Assembly: GCA_030430075.1 (NCBI GenBank)
Contig: JAUIGN010000053.1
Coordinates: 1 to 62,643 of the forward strand
Direction of reading: 5' to 3'
Origin: a bacterium
GTDB lineage: Bacteria; Planctomycetota; Planctomycetia; Pirellulales; Pirellulaceae
Length of the DNA: 62,643 nucleotides
Position numbers and translations under genes: made by a program. Each line of letters begins with the position of its first letter. Position 1 is the stretch's first letter. The notes under the pieces are model-generated. The model made no database searches and had not been told where the DNA came from. It saw only the letters and a program-made list of their open reading frames with translations. Shown here in pieces: positions 1 through 7,684 of this stretch.

Positions 1-122
1 AAGCTAGCTAGCCCTATTTGTAAATTTTCTGGCTACATTTATGCACTACAAAAATCGGCCTAAAGCGAATGCCGAAAAGGGGATCCTCGAAAAAAACGGC
101 CCAAATCTGGTTCAAGTACGGG

Positions 123-344
123 CTAGCCGGGAAGCCGAGGCGTTTCCACGGGCCGTGTCTTCGATGTGGACGTTTCGATCACCTTGCTCAGTTCCGGCCG
201 CAGAGTACCTCGCACCTTGCTTTCCACGTGCCCGAAGCTCTCCGAAATGCCGGATCGATATCCGTGCAACCAGAGACCCAAACAGAGGGCTGCGATCGTG
301 GTTGCCAAAAAAGCGGTCTTAAGGCTGAATCGAAAAATTGACAT
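123..344 (-). CDS. Small single-pass membrane protein (hypothetical)
   Basis: Predicted protein of 73 residues. The N-terminus (MSIFRFSLKTAFLATTI) is a short basic stretch followed by one hydrophobic segment at about residues 9-27, then a polar, basic tail. The FSL-K/R-T start before a membrane helix resembles a common N-terminal pattern in planctomycete membrane proteins; that resemblance is from memory, not a search. The ATG at 344 is preceded by AGGAC four bases upstream, and an in-frame upstream extension is longer but has no such site. It lies downstream of the sulfatase on the same strand, about 400 bases away. No function can be assigned, and it could be a remnant or a chance ORF. Confidence 0.45.
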   Translation of the reverse strand: MSIFRFSLKTAFLATTIAALCLGLWLHGYRSGISESFGHVESKVRGTLRPELSKVIETSTSKTRPVETPRLPG

Positions 345-743
345 GAGGTCCTGCTTGGTACGTGCCGGTTGTCTCCACCATCGCCATGAGGCATGATCGC
401 GAGGCAGTCCAACCGCAATGCACACGTTGCGGATTCGAGTCTGCCTCGAACACGGTGACTGCCGCGGTAATGTAGCCGCTGGTCGCCGGAATTGAAATAT
501 CGATCGAGGGGCGAAATCGCCCGCAGACGCGGCTGATTCGCTGACACGCGACCTGTCGTCCCTTGAGGGCGCCCGAGCGGATCTGCCGTCCCAACCTCAG
601 CCTGCCTGTTGCGTCTACTTTCGGTTTCGTCGTGCGGGTCCGAATCTTCGCTGTCGAGCGAACATTTTCTCTGAATTCTTGCTGCCCGCGGCCAAGTCGG
701 TGGGCCGACCTGCAGGTCGGAACCCGGTCCGCTCGCTGACGAG
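345..743. other. Intergenic stretch, no gene seen
   Basis: About 400 bases between the small membrane ORF and the sulfatase stop. Overlapping frames give only low-complexity, arginine-rich translations. The only recognisable element is the palindrome listed at 705-720. Confidence 0.5.
705..720 (-). terminator. Perfect 16-bp palindrome after the sulfatase
   Basis: CCGACCTGCAGGTCGG can form a 6-bp GC-rich stem with a TGCA loop. It starts 24 bases beyond the stop codon of the minus-strand sulfatase. There is no T-run, so this is a terminator-like or transcript-end hairpin rather than a proven intrinsic terminator. Confidence 0.35.
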
Positions 744-2186
744 TCAGGGGCGGTATTTCGGGTTCGGCTGGGACGGCACCGGCGCGTTGACGGCCTTGCG
801 CCACCGACGCAGCTCAGCTAGCAATTCCTGGGTCTTCTGCGGCTTCTCGCGAGCGAGGTCGTGCTGCTCGCCCACGTCCTGGCGAAGATGGTAGAGTTCG
901 GTACGCCCCGTTTCGAACCACTCGATCAATTTCCAGTCGCCCGAGCGGATCGCGCCGGCAGGAGTCGTCCGGAACGGGCCCCCGTGTGGGTCGCCGCGGC
1001 CCTGAAGATAGCAGGGGAAATGCCAGTAGAGGGCCGACCGCCCCAGTGACGCGCTCGGGTCCCGCAGCAAGGGGACCAGGCTGACCCCATCCAACTCGGT
1101 TCCCGCCGGGGGTGTGGATGCGGTCGCTTCCAAGAGTGTCGGGTAGAAATCAATGCCGATGACCGGTTCAAGGCAGACGGATCCGGCCCGAGTGACGCGC
1201 GGCCATTTGACGATCAAGGGGACGCGGATTCCCCCTTCGTAGAGCATCCCTTTGGCTCCGCGGAGCGGGAAGTTCGAGGTTGCCCCGCCGTGGCCGCCGT
1301 TGTCGGAGCAGAAGATGACGATGGTGTTCTCCGCCAGTTTCCAGCGTTCGAGCGTATCCAGCACGCGCCCCACACTTTGGTCGACGCTGGCAATCATCGC
1401 CGCGTAGGCGGAATTGGAATGGTGTTTGCCCTTTTTTCTGGCAGCGAACTGCTTCCGCAGTTCCTCCTTGGCCTGGATCGGTGTGTGTACGGCGTAGTGT
1501 GTGAGGTAGAGGAAGAAAGGTTTGGATCGTTGCTCTTCAATGAAGGCACAGGCTTCGTCCGTCAGCCGATCCGTCAGGTACTCGCCGGGCTTCTCGTTTA
1601 CCAGGTTGGGATACCGGTAGGGGCTATGGTAGCCGCCTCCGCTGGGGCTGCCCCATTCCCGACCGGCGACATTGACATGGAATCCTTGCGTGGTGGGGTC
1701 GTTGCCGAGGTGCCATTTCCCCATGCTTGCCGTGACATAGCCACTGGACTGTAAGGACTCGGCCAGCGTAACGAAGTCGTCATCCAGAACGACCTTGTTG
1801 GGGGTCGGTTCAAGTTTCCGAAACCGGTGGTTTCCCCGTTTCGGATCTCCAACGGTGAAGATGCCGTGCCGCGGCGTATAGAGACCGCTCATCAGTGAAG
1901 CGCGGCTGGGCGCGCAGTTGGGTCCGTTGGAATAAGCGGCACGAAACACCATCCCGTCGGCAGCCAACTGATCCGTCCGAGGCGTCTCGTAATAGTCGCT
2001 TCCCATGAAGCCTTGGTCGGTCCAGCCCAGGTCGTCGATGAAGAAGAAGACCACGTTGGGGCGCGGCCCTTTTCCGACCTGTCGGCTTCCAACCGGCAAT
2101 TCGACGGCCGGCAAAGGCGCCGCGCCGGCCAGCAAGAGTACCCACTCGAGCAGCATCCAGCGTGTGACTCGGTTTTGCTGCTGCAT
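744..2186 (-). CDS. Sulfatase (arylsulfatase A-like, formylglycine type)
   Basis: Predicted 480-aa secreted sulfatase of the alkaline phosphatase superfamily. A hydrophobic signal segment lies at about residues 10-28. The metal-binding DD pair is at D51-D52 (FFFIDDLGW). The formylglycine signature is NCAPSRASLMSG with the converted cysteine at C91, followed by the expected C-x-P-S-R-x4-S-G pattern. A later GKWHLG block carries the usual active-site Lys and His. The frame is open 48 codons further upstream, but that extension would run into fabH and lacks sulfatase features, so the ATG at 2186 (MQQQNRV) is preferred. Such enzymes hydrolyse sulfate esters on polysaccharides; the substrate cannot be read from sequence. 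It lies 94 bases downstream of fabH on the same strand. Confidence 0.9.
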   Translation of the reverse strand: MQQQNRVTRWMLLEWVLLLAGAAPLPAVELPVGSRQVGKGPRPNVVFFFIDDLGWTDQGFMGSDYYETPRTDQLAADGMVFRAAYSNGPNCAPSRASLMSGLYTPRHGIFTVGDPKRGNHRFRKLEPTPNKVVLDDDFVTLAESLQSSGYVTASMGKWHLGNDPTTQGFHVNVAGREWGSPSGGGYHSPYRYPNLVNEKPGEYLTDRLTDEACAFIEEQRSKPFFLYLTHYAVHTPIQAKEELRKQFAARKKGKHHSNSAYAAMIASVDQSVGRVLDTLERWKLAENTIVIFCSDNGGHGGATSNFPLRGAKGMLYEGGIRVPLIVKWPRVTRAGSVCLEPVIGIDFYPTLLEATASTPPAGTELDGVSLVPLLRDPSASLGRSALYWHFPCYLQGRGDPHGGPFRTTPAGAIRSGDWKLIEWFETGRTELYHLRQDVGEQHDLAREKPQKTQELLAELRRWRKAVNAPVPSQPNPKYRP

Positions 2187-2280
2187 CGGACGGTGCTCCA
2201 CGGCGGAAGGAAAAGGGCGTGCTACAAACCGCGGGTGCCCGCGGCGGTGGGAACGAACTCGTTCACCCGGCACGGCAGGC

Positions 2281-3321
2281 TTACCAGCGAAAGAGGGCCG
2301 TGCCCCAGGTGAGGCCGGCGCCGAAGCCACACATCAGGACCAGGTCACCGGCTTCGATTCGGTCATCGGCCGCGGCCTCATCAAGGGCCAGGGGGATACT
2401 GGCGGCGGACGTGTTGCCGTATCGATTCAGGTTGATGACCAGCTTGTCCCGATCGATCTTCAGGTCATTCGCGATGGCATCGATGATGCGCACGTTGGCC
2501 TGGTGAAGGACGACGCAATCGAGGTCCTCGACTGTCAGGTTCGCGTGGGCCAGGGCGCCGCGGATCGAGTCGGCGACCAGGCGGACCGCCCATTTGAAGA
2601 CGGGCCGGCCGTTCATGGAAACGAATTGGCGCTTTTCACGCAGCACCCGTTCATCAATCGGTTCGCGTGACCCGCCGGCGGGAATACAGAGCAAATCAGA
2701 TCCTTCCCCGTCCGAGCCCAACGTGTAAGCGACCAGCCCCTGGCTGGCTTCGCCGGCGCCTAGGAGGACGGCACCGGCGCCGTCGCCGAACAGAGGAAAC
2801 GTCTTCTTGTCGTCCGGATTGACCGTTTGGGACATGATGTCGGCACCGATGACCAGGGCCAACTTGCTGCTCCCCGTGTTCACGAACTGGGCGGCGGTCG
2901 TCAGTCCGAACATGAACCCGGCGCAAGCCGCGTTGACGTCGAAGGCGGCCGCCGACGTGCCCAGCTTGCGCTGCAGATGGCAGGCGCTGGAAGGCATTCG
3001 CGTGTCTGGGGACATGGTGGCGACCACGATCAAGTCGACGTCGGCCGCTCTCACATTCGCTCGAGCGAGACACTTTTCCGCGGCGGCCAGACCCAGGTCG
3101 CTGGTGGAGACTCCGGGTTCGGCAAACCGCCGCTCGTGAATTCCCGTGCGTTGAACGATCCAGTCCGCGTCGTAGCCGAGTGCCGCCAGGTCTTCATTGC
3201 GAACGACGCGTTCCGGCGCAGCCGCCCCGATGCCCAGCACCTGGATTCCCATCAGTGAATGGAATTCACGCTGATCGAGTCGCCGGGCGTCGATCTGTGT
3301 TTTCGCGACGGCTGTTGCCAT
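2281..3321 (-). CDS. fabH: Beta-ketoacyl-ACP synthase III (FabH)
   Basis: Condenses acetyl-CoA with malonyl-ACP to start type II fatty acid synthesis. The protein is 346 aa and has the complete thiolase-fold triad: C133 in NAACAGF, H273 in VLHQANVR and N303 in NRYGNTSA. The N-terminal block GIQVLGIGAAAPERVV and the DWIVQRTGI motif are typical of FabH. A G-rich Shine-Dalgarno-like stretch lies just before the ATG at 3321; an alternative ATG at 3252 would give 323 aa, closer to the usual family length, but has no ribosome-binding site. The sulfatase follows on the same strand. It is not flanked by other fab genes here, so whether it is the main FabH or a paralogue is open. Confidence 0.93.
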   Translation of the reverse strand: MATAVAKTQIDARRLDQREFHSLMGIQVLGIGAAAPERVVRNEDLAALGYDADWIVQRTGIHERRFAEPGVSTSDLGLAAAEKCLARANVRAADVDLIVVATMSPDTRMPSSACHLQRKLGTSAAAFDVNAACAGFMFGLTTAAQFVNTGSSKLALVIGADIMSQTVNPDDKKTFPLFGDGAGAVLLGAGEASQGLVAYTLGSDGEGSDLLCIPAGGSREPIDERVLREKRQFVSMNGRPVFKWAVRLVADSIRGALAHANLTVEDLDCVVLHQANVRIIDAIANDLKIDRDKLVINLNRYGNTSAASIPLALDEAAADDRIEAGDLVLMCGFGAGLTWGTALFRW

Positions 3322-3813
3322 CCGTTCCCCCCCCTGCTAATTGAGCGGTTCGCCTCATTGAGCCCGTGCTGTAGGCCACCTGCCGGCGAGAGACGGTCAG
3401 GTCGCCGGAACCCGGGGCGTGAAACGGCGGTCTTCAAGGTCGCAGCGTGGTTGGGCCGGACCGCGGTCCAGATTGCTATCCTTCCCGGTACCACGCAACC
3501 CACCGCCACAAGACCACGCGATCCTTGCCGACGTTCGGCCTGTCCTTGAAGGGGTGATCACCCTCCGCCGCGGGCCCAGAACGGTGAATGAAACTTAAAG
3601 TGTTTACACGACTTACGCAAGACTGACGGGCCTTGGTCAGGGGCCGGTCGGGGCGTTGAAAACTTTCGCAGAGACCCCTAGTAGGGGGTGTCAGACCAAG
3701 CGGGGAATCCTTACATTGAGACAATGTTCGTCCCAGGGACCGGGCCGTTGACGAATGAAGGGATCCGTTCAAGGCAGATAAAATCTTTACAAGTTGGGAA
3801 GATAAAACGACTT
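3322..3813. other. Intergenic region between divergent fabH and the NRDE gene
   Basis: About 490 bases separate the divergent starts of fabH and the NRDE protein, so promoters for both should lie here. A small hairpin (CCCCT-AGT-AGGGG type) is visible near 3674-3689. No convincing -35/-10 pair with normal spacing was recognised and no gene is supported. Confidence 0.5.
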
Positions 3814-4587
3814 ATGTGCATCCTGGCAATCCAATACAAGCTTGTTCCCGAGACTCCGATTTTGGTGGCGGCCAACCGGGAAGAGGCCTACGACCGTCCC
3901 AGTCTGCCCCCATCGATTCAGTCCGGAAAACCGCGCATTTTGTGCGGTATCGACCAACGCGCCAGCGGAACCTGGTTGGGCGTGAACCAGCATGGTTTGT
4001 TTGTCTCAGCCAGCAACCGGTTCAAGTTTACGCCACCGGCCAGCCCCCGATCTCGAGGGGTTCTGTGCCGCGAATTGCTGCGTGCCGGTTCCGCCCGGCG
4101 GGCCGTTGACTTGGCGCTGGACGAGGTGTCGAGCGGCAAGTATGACGGAGTCAATTTCGTGGTGGCGGATGCCGAGTCCGGCTGGGTAGTGCACGGTGGT
4201 GACGACTACGGTGCGGTTGAACTCGAGGAGGGATTGAGCATCATCGGCAACGGCGATGTCAACGACTCACGCGACGAACGCATCAAGCTGGCGCAGCGGC
4301 TGTTGACCCTGCAGACACTCGACTCGCCCGTCAAGTTCCTGGCGGTGGCCAGCAAGGTCTTCGCCCGTCCCGCGTCCGGTCCGGGGCGTCCCAGCATGGT
4401 GATGCGGAGCGCGGAGCGTGGCACGGTCTCGTCGACGCTGCTGGCTTTGGGATTGAAGCCGCGCGACGCGATCTATCAGTACGCGGACGGGGCTCCCGAC
4501 GAAGCCAAGTACGAGGATTTCTCTCCCCTCTTGCGAGATATCCTGAGCCGTGGTTTGCGGGAGGCACGGACCAAGGTCGGTGCCTAG
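3814..4587 (+). CDS. NRDE family protein (TANGO2-like)
   Basis: Protein of 257 aa starting Met-Cys (MCILAIQY), the hallmark of the NRDE/TANGO2 family, in which the cysteine becomes a possible N-terminal nucleophile. The family motif is present as AANREEAYDRP, here NREE rather than NRDE. Further conserved blocks are SGTWLGVN with GLFVSASNR and the IGNGDV region. The frame is open upstream to 3688, but a longer start would bury the conserved Met-Cys, so the ATG at 3814 is chosen. The biochemical role of bacterial members is unsettled; eukaryotic TANGO2 is linked to secretory and haem/lipid homeostasis. It is a single gene followed by a strong terminator. Confidence 0.85.
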   Translation: MCILAIQYKLVPETPILVAANREEAYDRPSLPPSIQSGKPRILCGIDQRASGTWLGVNQHGLFVSASNRFKFTPPASPRSRGVLCRELLRAGSARRAVDLALDEVSSGKYDGVNFVVADAESGWVVHGGDDYGAVELEEGLSIIGNGDVNDSRDERIKLAQRLLTLQTLDSPVKFLAVASKVFARPASGPGRPSMVMRSAERGTVSSTLLALGLKPRDAIYQYADGAPDEAKYEDFSPLLRDILSRGLREARTKVGA

Positions 4588-4717
4588 GCGGGATCCGATC
4601 CCCGGTGGGGCGCAGGTTGAGCCGGCTCGTTGCCTCCCTCGCCCGCACGGGCAAGATCGCTCGACAATGGCACTTCTGCGCGACAAGGGCAAGCCGGCCA
4701 GGCGGTGAAACGCACTG

Positions 4718-4755
4718 AAAAGGCAAACCAGCTTCGGCCGGTTTGCCTTTTTTTT
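4718..4755 (+). terminator. Rho-independent terminator after the NRDE gene
   Basis: The stem GGCAAACC (4722-4729) pairs with GGTTTGCC (4740-4747) around a 10-base loop. The stem is extended by A:T pairs and followed by a run of eight T. This is a canonical intrinsic terminator, 130 bases after the NRDE stop. Confidence 0.88.
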
Positions 4756-4802
4756 CGTGCCGACCGGAGAGCCGATGACGTTTGGAGCGACGGCGGGCGA
4801 TC

Positions 4803-5474
4803 TCAGGCCACCGCCCGATAGACGCGGGCATTGCCCCGTTTGCCGACTTCGTCAAAGGCGCCGATATGACGAAGGCAGTAGGCGATCCGTTGGGCGACGC
4901 TGCGGTCGACCGCCAATCCGGCCGCCAGTTCGGCCGTATCAAACGTGCTTGGCAGGTCGTTCGGCATCAACTCCAGGAGATCCTCGGCCGTCCGGAAATC
5001 ATACACACGTTCGATCTGTATCAGCTTCTGGTCTTCCACCTGCTGGTCCGTCTGGCGGTGCCGACGCCGCCGTCCGTGGCCCGGAAACCGCCATTCTTCC
5101 ACCTCGACCAGGGGTGCTTCGAGCGCCAGATTCTCGTGAGGGAAAACGCGCGTGAAGTAGATTAATTCGTGGAACAGGTCGAGGATCGTTCCCCGCTTGG
5201 GACTGAGCCGCCGACTGACCACCTTGCCACCCCGTTGGGCCTGCTTGATGAGCCGCTTTCGTGCCACAATCGGCTTGACGACGCGCACCCGGTGCTTCTT
5301 GAGCAGGGTGGCAATCTTGGTCCGGATCGCGGCCAGCGAACCGTGCTGGATCTCAATCAATTCGCCATTGCGGACGACATCGATCCGGTATTTCCCCAGC
5401 GGCTGTTCGATCTGGGCGTCGCCCGCCTCCTCGGCATAGGCCGCCTTCAATTGACGATGGAGTGAGGTTTCCAT
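4803..5474 (-). CDS. PD-(D/E)XK-like nuclease-fold protein with C-terminal winged helix (hypothetical)
   Basis: Protein of 223 aa without a family I can name. The N-terminal half (METSLHRQLK...) has an amphipathic helix, then KYRIDVV at D32 and ELIEIQ at E41-x-Q43, then an alpha helix (AAIRTKIATLLKK) and a VRVVKPI strand. This D...ExQ plus helix order resembles the PD-(D/E)XK fold with the ExQ variant seen in CoiA-like proteins. A basic linker (GHGRRRRHRQ) follows. Residues of about 165-223 (TFDTAELAAGL, AQRIAYCLRHIGAF, NARVYRAV) look like a winged helix. Nuclease activity is inferred only. The ATG at 5474 is used; a GTG at 5501 is also in frame and neither has a clear ribosome-binding site. 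It converges with the NRDE gene. Confidence 0.65.
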   Translation of the reverse strand: METSLHRQLKAAYAEEAGDAQIEQPLGKYRIDVVRNGELIEIQHGSLAAIRTKIATLLKKHRVRVVKPIVARKRLIKQAQRGGKVVSRRLSPKRGTILDLFHELIYFTRVFPHENLALEAPLVEVEEWRFPGHGRRRRHRQTDQQVEDQKLIQIERVYDFRTAEDLLELMPNDLPSTFDTAELAAGLAVDRSVAQRIAYCLRHIGAFDEVGKRGNARVYRAVA

Positions 5475-5743
5475 GCCGGGTACGTGAGGATCTGGATTCA
5501 CTTGTGGGTGACCAAGGGCGTCCCTTCAGTATCGACCGGTATTCGCGCGCCGCGTCACTGGAAATCGTGCCAAGTTCCAAACCGCTAGCACTCCAGTGTA
5601 CAGTAGTTCGAACCGGCAACGCCGACCGCGCGGGGGCAACGCCCCCCAACGGACAGTTGCTCGCACAGCCACCGCTCGGCGGGGCGGCGGTCATGAGGTG
5701 CGGCGGCATGTCGTGCGGCGGTCATGTGTTGCCTGACGCAATA

Positions 5744-6298
5744 CTAACTCGCCACCGGCTCGATGCCGAAGTCGCGCACGGTGAGCAGCGTTTGCAGTTG
5801 GTACCCGCGGGCCGCGAACGCCTCGGCGCCGCCTTCCAACCGATCGATGATTGCGATCACGGATGCGACGCGCATCCCGGCAGCTTCGACATGTTCGATC
5901 GCCCGCAGCGAACTGCCGCCGGTGGTGACGGTATCTTCGACGATCACGACCGACTCGCCCGCCTCGACCGGGCCTTCGACCTGCCGACCTTTACCATGGG
6001 TCTTGGCTTCCTTACGGACAATGAAGCCGCGCAGTGGGAGCCCCCGTTGTCCAGCGACGGTGATCACCGCGGCGGTGATCGGATCAGCACCGATGGCCAT
6101 CCCGCCGATCGCGTCCGGCACGTTGTCCCCCAGCAACTCAAGAATTCCCTCGGCGATCAGGTTGGCGCCACGCGGGTCGAGGGTAACTTTGCGGCAATCC
6201 AGATAGAACGATGCCTTCTTACCGGACGCCAAAGTGAATTCGCCGAATTCAAGTGCCTTTTCGCGAACCAGTTCAATCAATGCGGGCTTGTCGTACAC
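5744..6298 (-). CDS. pyrE: Orotate phosphoribosyltransferase
   Basis: Converts orotate and PRPP to OMP in pyrimidine synthesis. The protein is 184 aa, normal for short bacterial PyrE. It has the PRPP-binding motif VVIVEDTVTTGGSS (about 117-130), the catalytic loop RKEAKTHGKG (about 95-104) and the N-terminal orotate region GEFTLASGKKASFYLD. Translation starts at GTG (6298) with GGAG about ten bases upstream. It stands alone here, with no other pyr genes next to it, and its upstream side abuts the repeat block at 6437-6855. Confidence 0.95.
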   Translation of the reverse strand: MYDKPALIELVREKALEFGEFTLASGKKASFYLDCRKVTLDPRGANLIAEGILELLGDNVPDAIGGMAIGADPITAAVITVAGQRGLPLRGFIVRKEAKTHGKGRQVEGPVEAGESVVIVEDTVTTGGSSLRAIEHVEAAGMRVASVIAIIDRLEGGAEAFAARGYQLQTLLTVRDFGIEPVAS

Positions 6299-6436
6299 GG
6301 TCGGATTCTCCAGCGGAAAGGTGCAACACGCTAGCTATACCACGAGGTAGGTCCTCGCAGAAGGGGGCGTGGTGAGGTGAGCGCGTGTGGCGGATGAGTC
6401 GCGGCGGGATCGAGTAACCGAAGGTCACTTTGTTGC

Positions 6437-6493
6437 GCGCGGGTCGATTCGTTGTGCGCGGGTCACCTTGTTGTGCGCGGGTCGATTCGTTGT
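6437..6493 (+). repeat. Three 19-bp tandem units
   Basis: GCGCGGGTCGATTCGTTGT occurs at 6437-6455 and 6475-6493, with a variant middle copy (gcgcgggtcaccttgttgt) at 6456-6474. The GCGCGGGTC part is the reverse complement of the GACCCGCGC part of the downstream 25-bp repeats, so the two arrays face each other. Confidence 0.85.
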
Positions 6494-6623
6494 GCGCGGG
6501 TCTCCGACCCCGCACTCGCCCGACCGAAGGTCTCCCTGCCACGCCGTGCACTGCGTTCGTTACTCCGAGCGGTCCGGAGGGAGACCTTCGGTCGGCGGTT
6601 TCGGCGGGGTCGGAGACCCGCGC
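6494..6623. repeat. Large inverted repeat in the 6.4-6.9 kb block
   Basis: The outer arms are a perfect 20-bp match: 6494-6513 is the reverse complement of 6604-6623. The inner arms are a perfect 17-bp match: 6521-6537 against 6578-6594. The spacer is about 40 bases. The right arm, within 6580-6629, is found again unchanged at 46254-46303. Confidence 0.85.
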
Positions 6624-6737
6624 CGAGCAGTCAATCGGCGACCCACGCCGAGCAGTCAATCGGCGACCCGCGCCGAGCAGTCAACCGGCGACCCGCGCCG
6701 AGCAGTCAACCGGAGACCCAGGCCGAGCAGCGAAACG
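6614..6737 (+). repeat. Tandem array of 25-bp units
   Basis: Five consecutive copies of a unit of the form CGACCCGCGCCGAGCAGTCA plus five bases (aaccgg/aatcgg type), with a few substitutions and a degenerate last copy. Translation on the plus strand gives a false repetitive ORF (GDPRRAVN). Confidence 0.85.
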
Positions 6738-6753
6738 CGCCGAGCGCTGGCGC

Positions 6754-6855
6754 AGTGTCCCGCGCCGCCCAGTGTCCCGCGCCGCCCAGTGTCCCGCGCC
6801 GCCCAGTGTCCCGTGCCGCGCAATGCCCCGCGCCGCGCAGTCCCCCGCGCCGTGC
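6754..6855 (+). repeat. Tandem array of six 17-bp units
   Basis: AGTGTCCCGCGCCGCCC occurs three times identically, followed by three diverging copies (6754-6855). The array ends 14 bases before the stop codon of the minus-strand FHA gene and so lies in its 3' flank. Confidence 0.88.
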
Positions 6856-6869
6856 ACCCACATCTGCGG

Positions 6870-7472
6870 CTAGTCTTTCTCGAAGATCCTCTTGAGCGAC
6901 TCCGCGGCGGCATCGACCGTATTGTCGGCCACGACCGGTTTGGGCGGCGGGAGTTTGCCGGGGGGCCGCTTGGGGGGCCGCTGGAGTTTCTTTTTGGCTT
7001 CCGGCGGTGGTTCGGGTTCGGTTTCCACTTCCGGAGGCACTGCCGTGGGGGTCGGGTGGAATTGGCGTTGCAGCGGGTCCTGGAGCCGTTGGCGTCGCGC
7101 CTCTTCGTCGCCTTCCTCCAAGAGGTCGGTGACAAACTTGGAAACGGGATCCGACTCGGCCGCGAATTCGACTGCGAACTCCAGTCGTCCCACTTTGAGC
7201 TGATCGCCATGATTGAGCGGGCAGGTTTCTGTGATCCGTTCGCCGTTGAGGAACGTGCCCGTTTCGCTCGCCAGGTCTTGCACCGTGACCCGGTCGTCTT
7301 CCACATTGATCTGACAGTGGTGGGGATTGATCGCCTTGCTCAGGCACCGCATATTGGCGTCTTCCGCACTGCCGATGACGAATGTCTTACGGCGGATGGA
7401 TATCACCATGCCCGCATCATCACCTTGACGATTCTGCAGCATACCCTGGAGGACTCTCAGTTTGACCTTCAT
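6870..7472 (-). CDS. FHA domain protein
   Basis: Protein of 200 aa. Residues of about 20-105 form a forkhead-associated domain, which binds phosphothreonine peptides: FVIGSAEDANMRC, PHHCQINVEDDRV, the LASETGTFLNGERI block and the GDQLKVGRLEF strand. The S/N pattern is close to the usual G-R...S-x2-H...N-G consensus, with IGS in place of GR. The C-terminal half is a proline- and lysine-rich linker ending in a short acidic/basic helix (DAAAESLKRIFEKD). It has no signal peptide and is probably cytosolic. A link to the Ser/Thr kinase at 14-19 kb is possible but not shown. The start is ATG at 7472. Confidence 0.88.
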   Translation of the reverse strand: MKVKLRVLQGMLQNRQGDDAGMVISIRRKTFVIGSAEDANMRCLSKAINPHHCQINVEDDRVTVQDLASETGTFLNGERITETCPLNHGDQLKVGRLEFAVEFAAESDPVSKFVTDLLEEGDEEARRQRLQDPLQRQFHPTPTAVPPEVETEPEPPPEAKKKLQRPPKRPPGKLPPPKPVVADNTVDAAAESLKRIFEKD

Positions 7473-7684
7473 GATCGGGTCCCGGTGCCGTGTCGACTGG
7501 TTAAGCGTAGGAACGTGAATTGGGAATCCATCCCAAGCAGGTGCGGCATCCGCGGGCCGTGCCCGAGGGTGCCATCACCCGCGTCAGAATTATACCTTGT
7601 CCACCGCGACGTACCGGCCGTCGTGGACCGGTTTCAGCAGATCGGTTGCAGCTCGCTACGTAGCCACTTCCGGATGGATCGACC

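Noticed and set aside
2187..2330. N-terminal extension of the first sulfatase
   Set aside because: It would overlap fabH and lacks a signal-peptide pattern; the ATG at 2186 starts directly before a normal signal segment.
4660..4690. Sigma-54-like promoter at TGGCACTTCTGCGC
   Set aside because: The GG and GC elements are not at the required 10-base spacing and no gene starts downstream; the string lies just before the terminator.
6614..6855. CRISPR-like appearance of regularly spaced repeats
   Set aside because: Units are directly adjacent without unique spacers of 30-40 bp, and no cas genes are nearby. These are simple tandem repeats.
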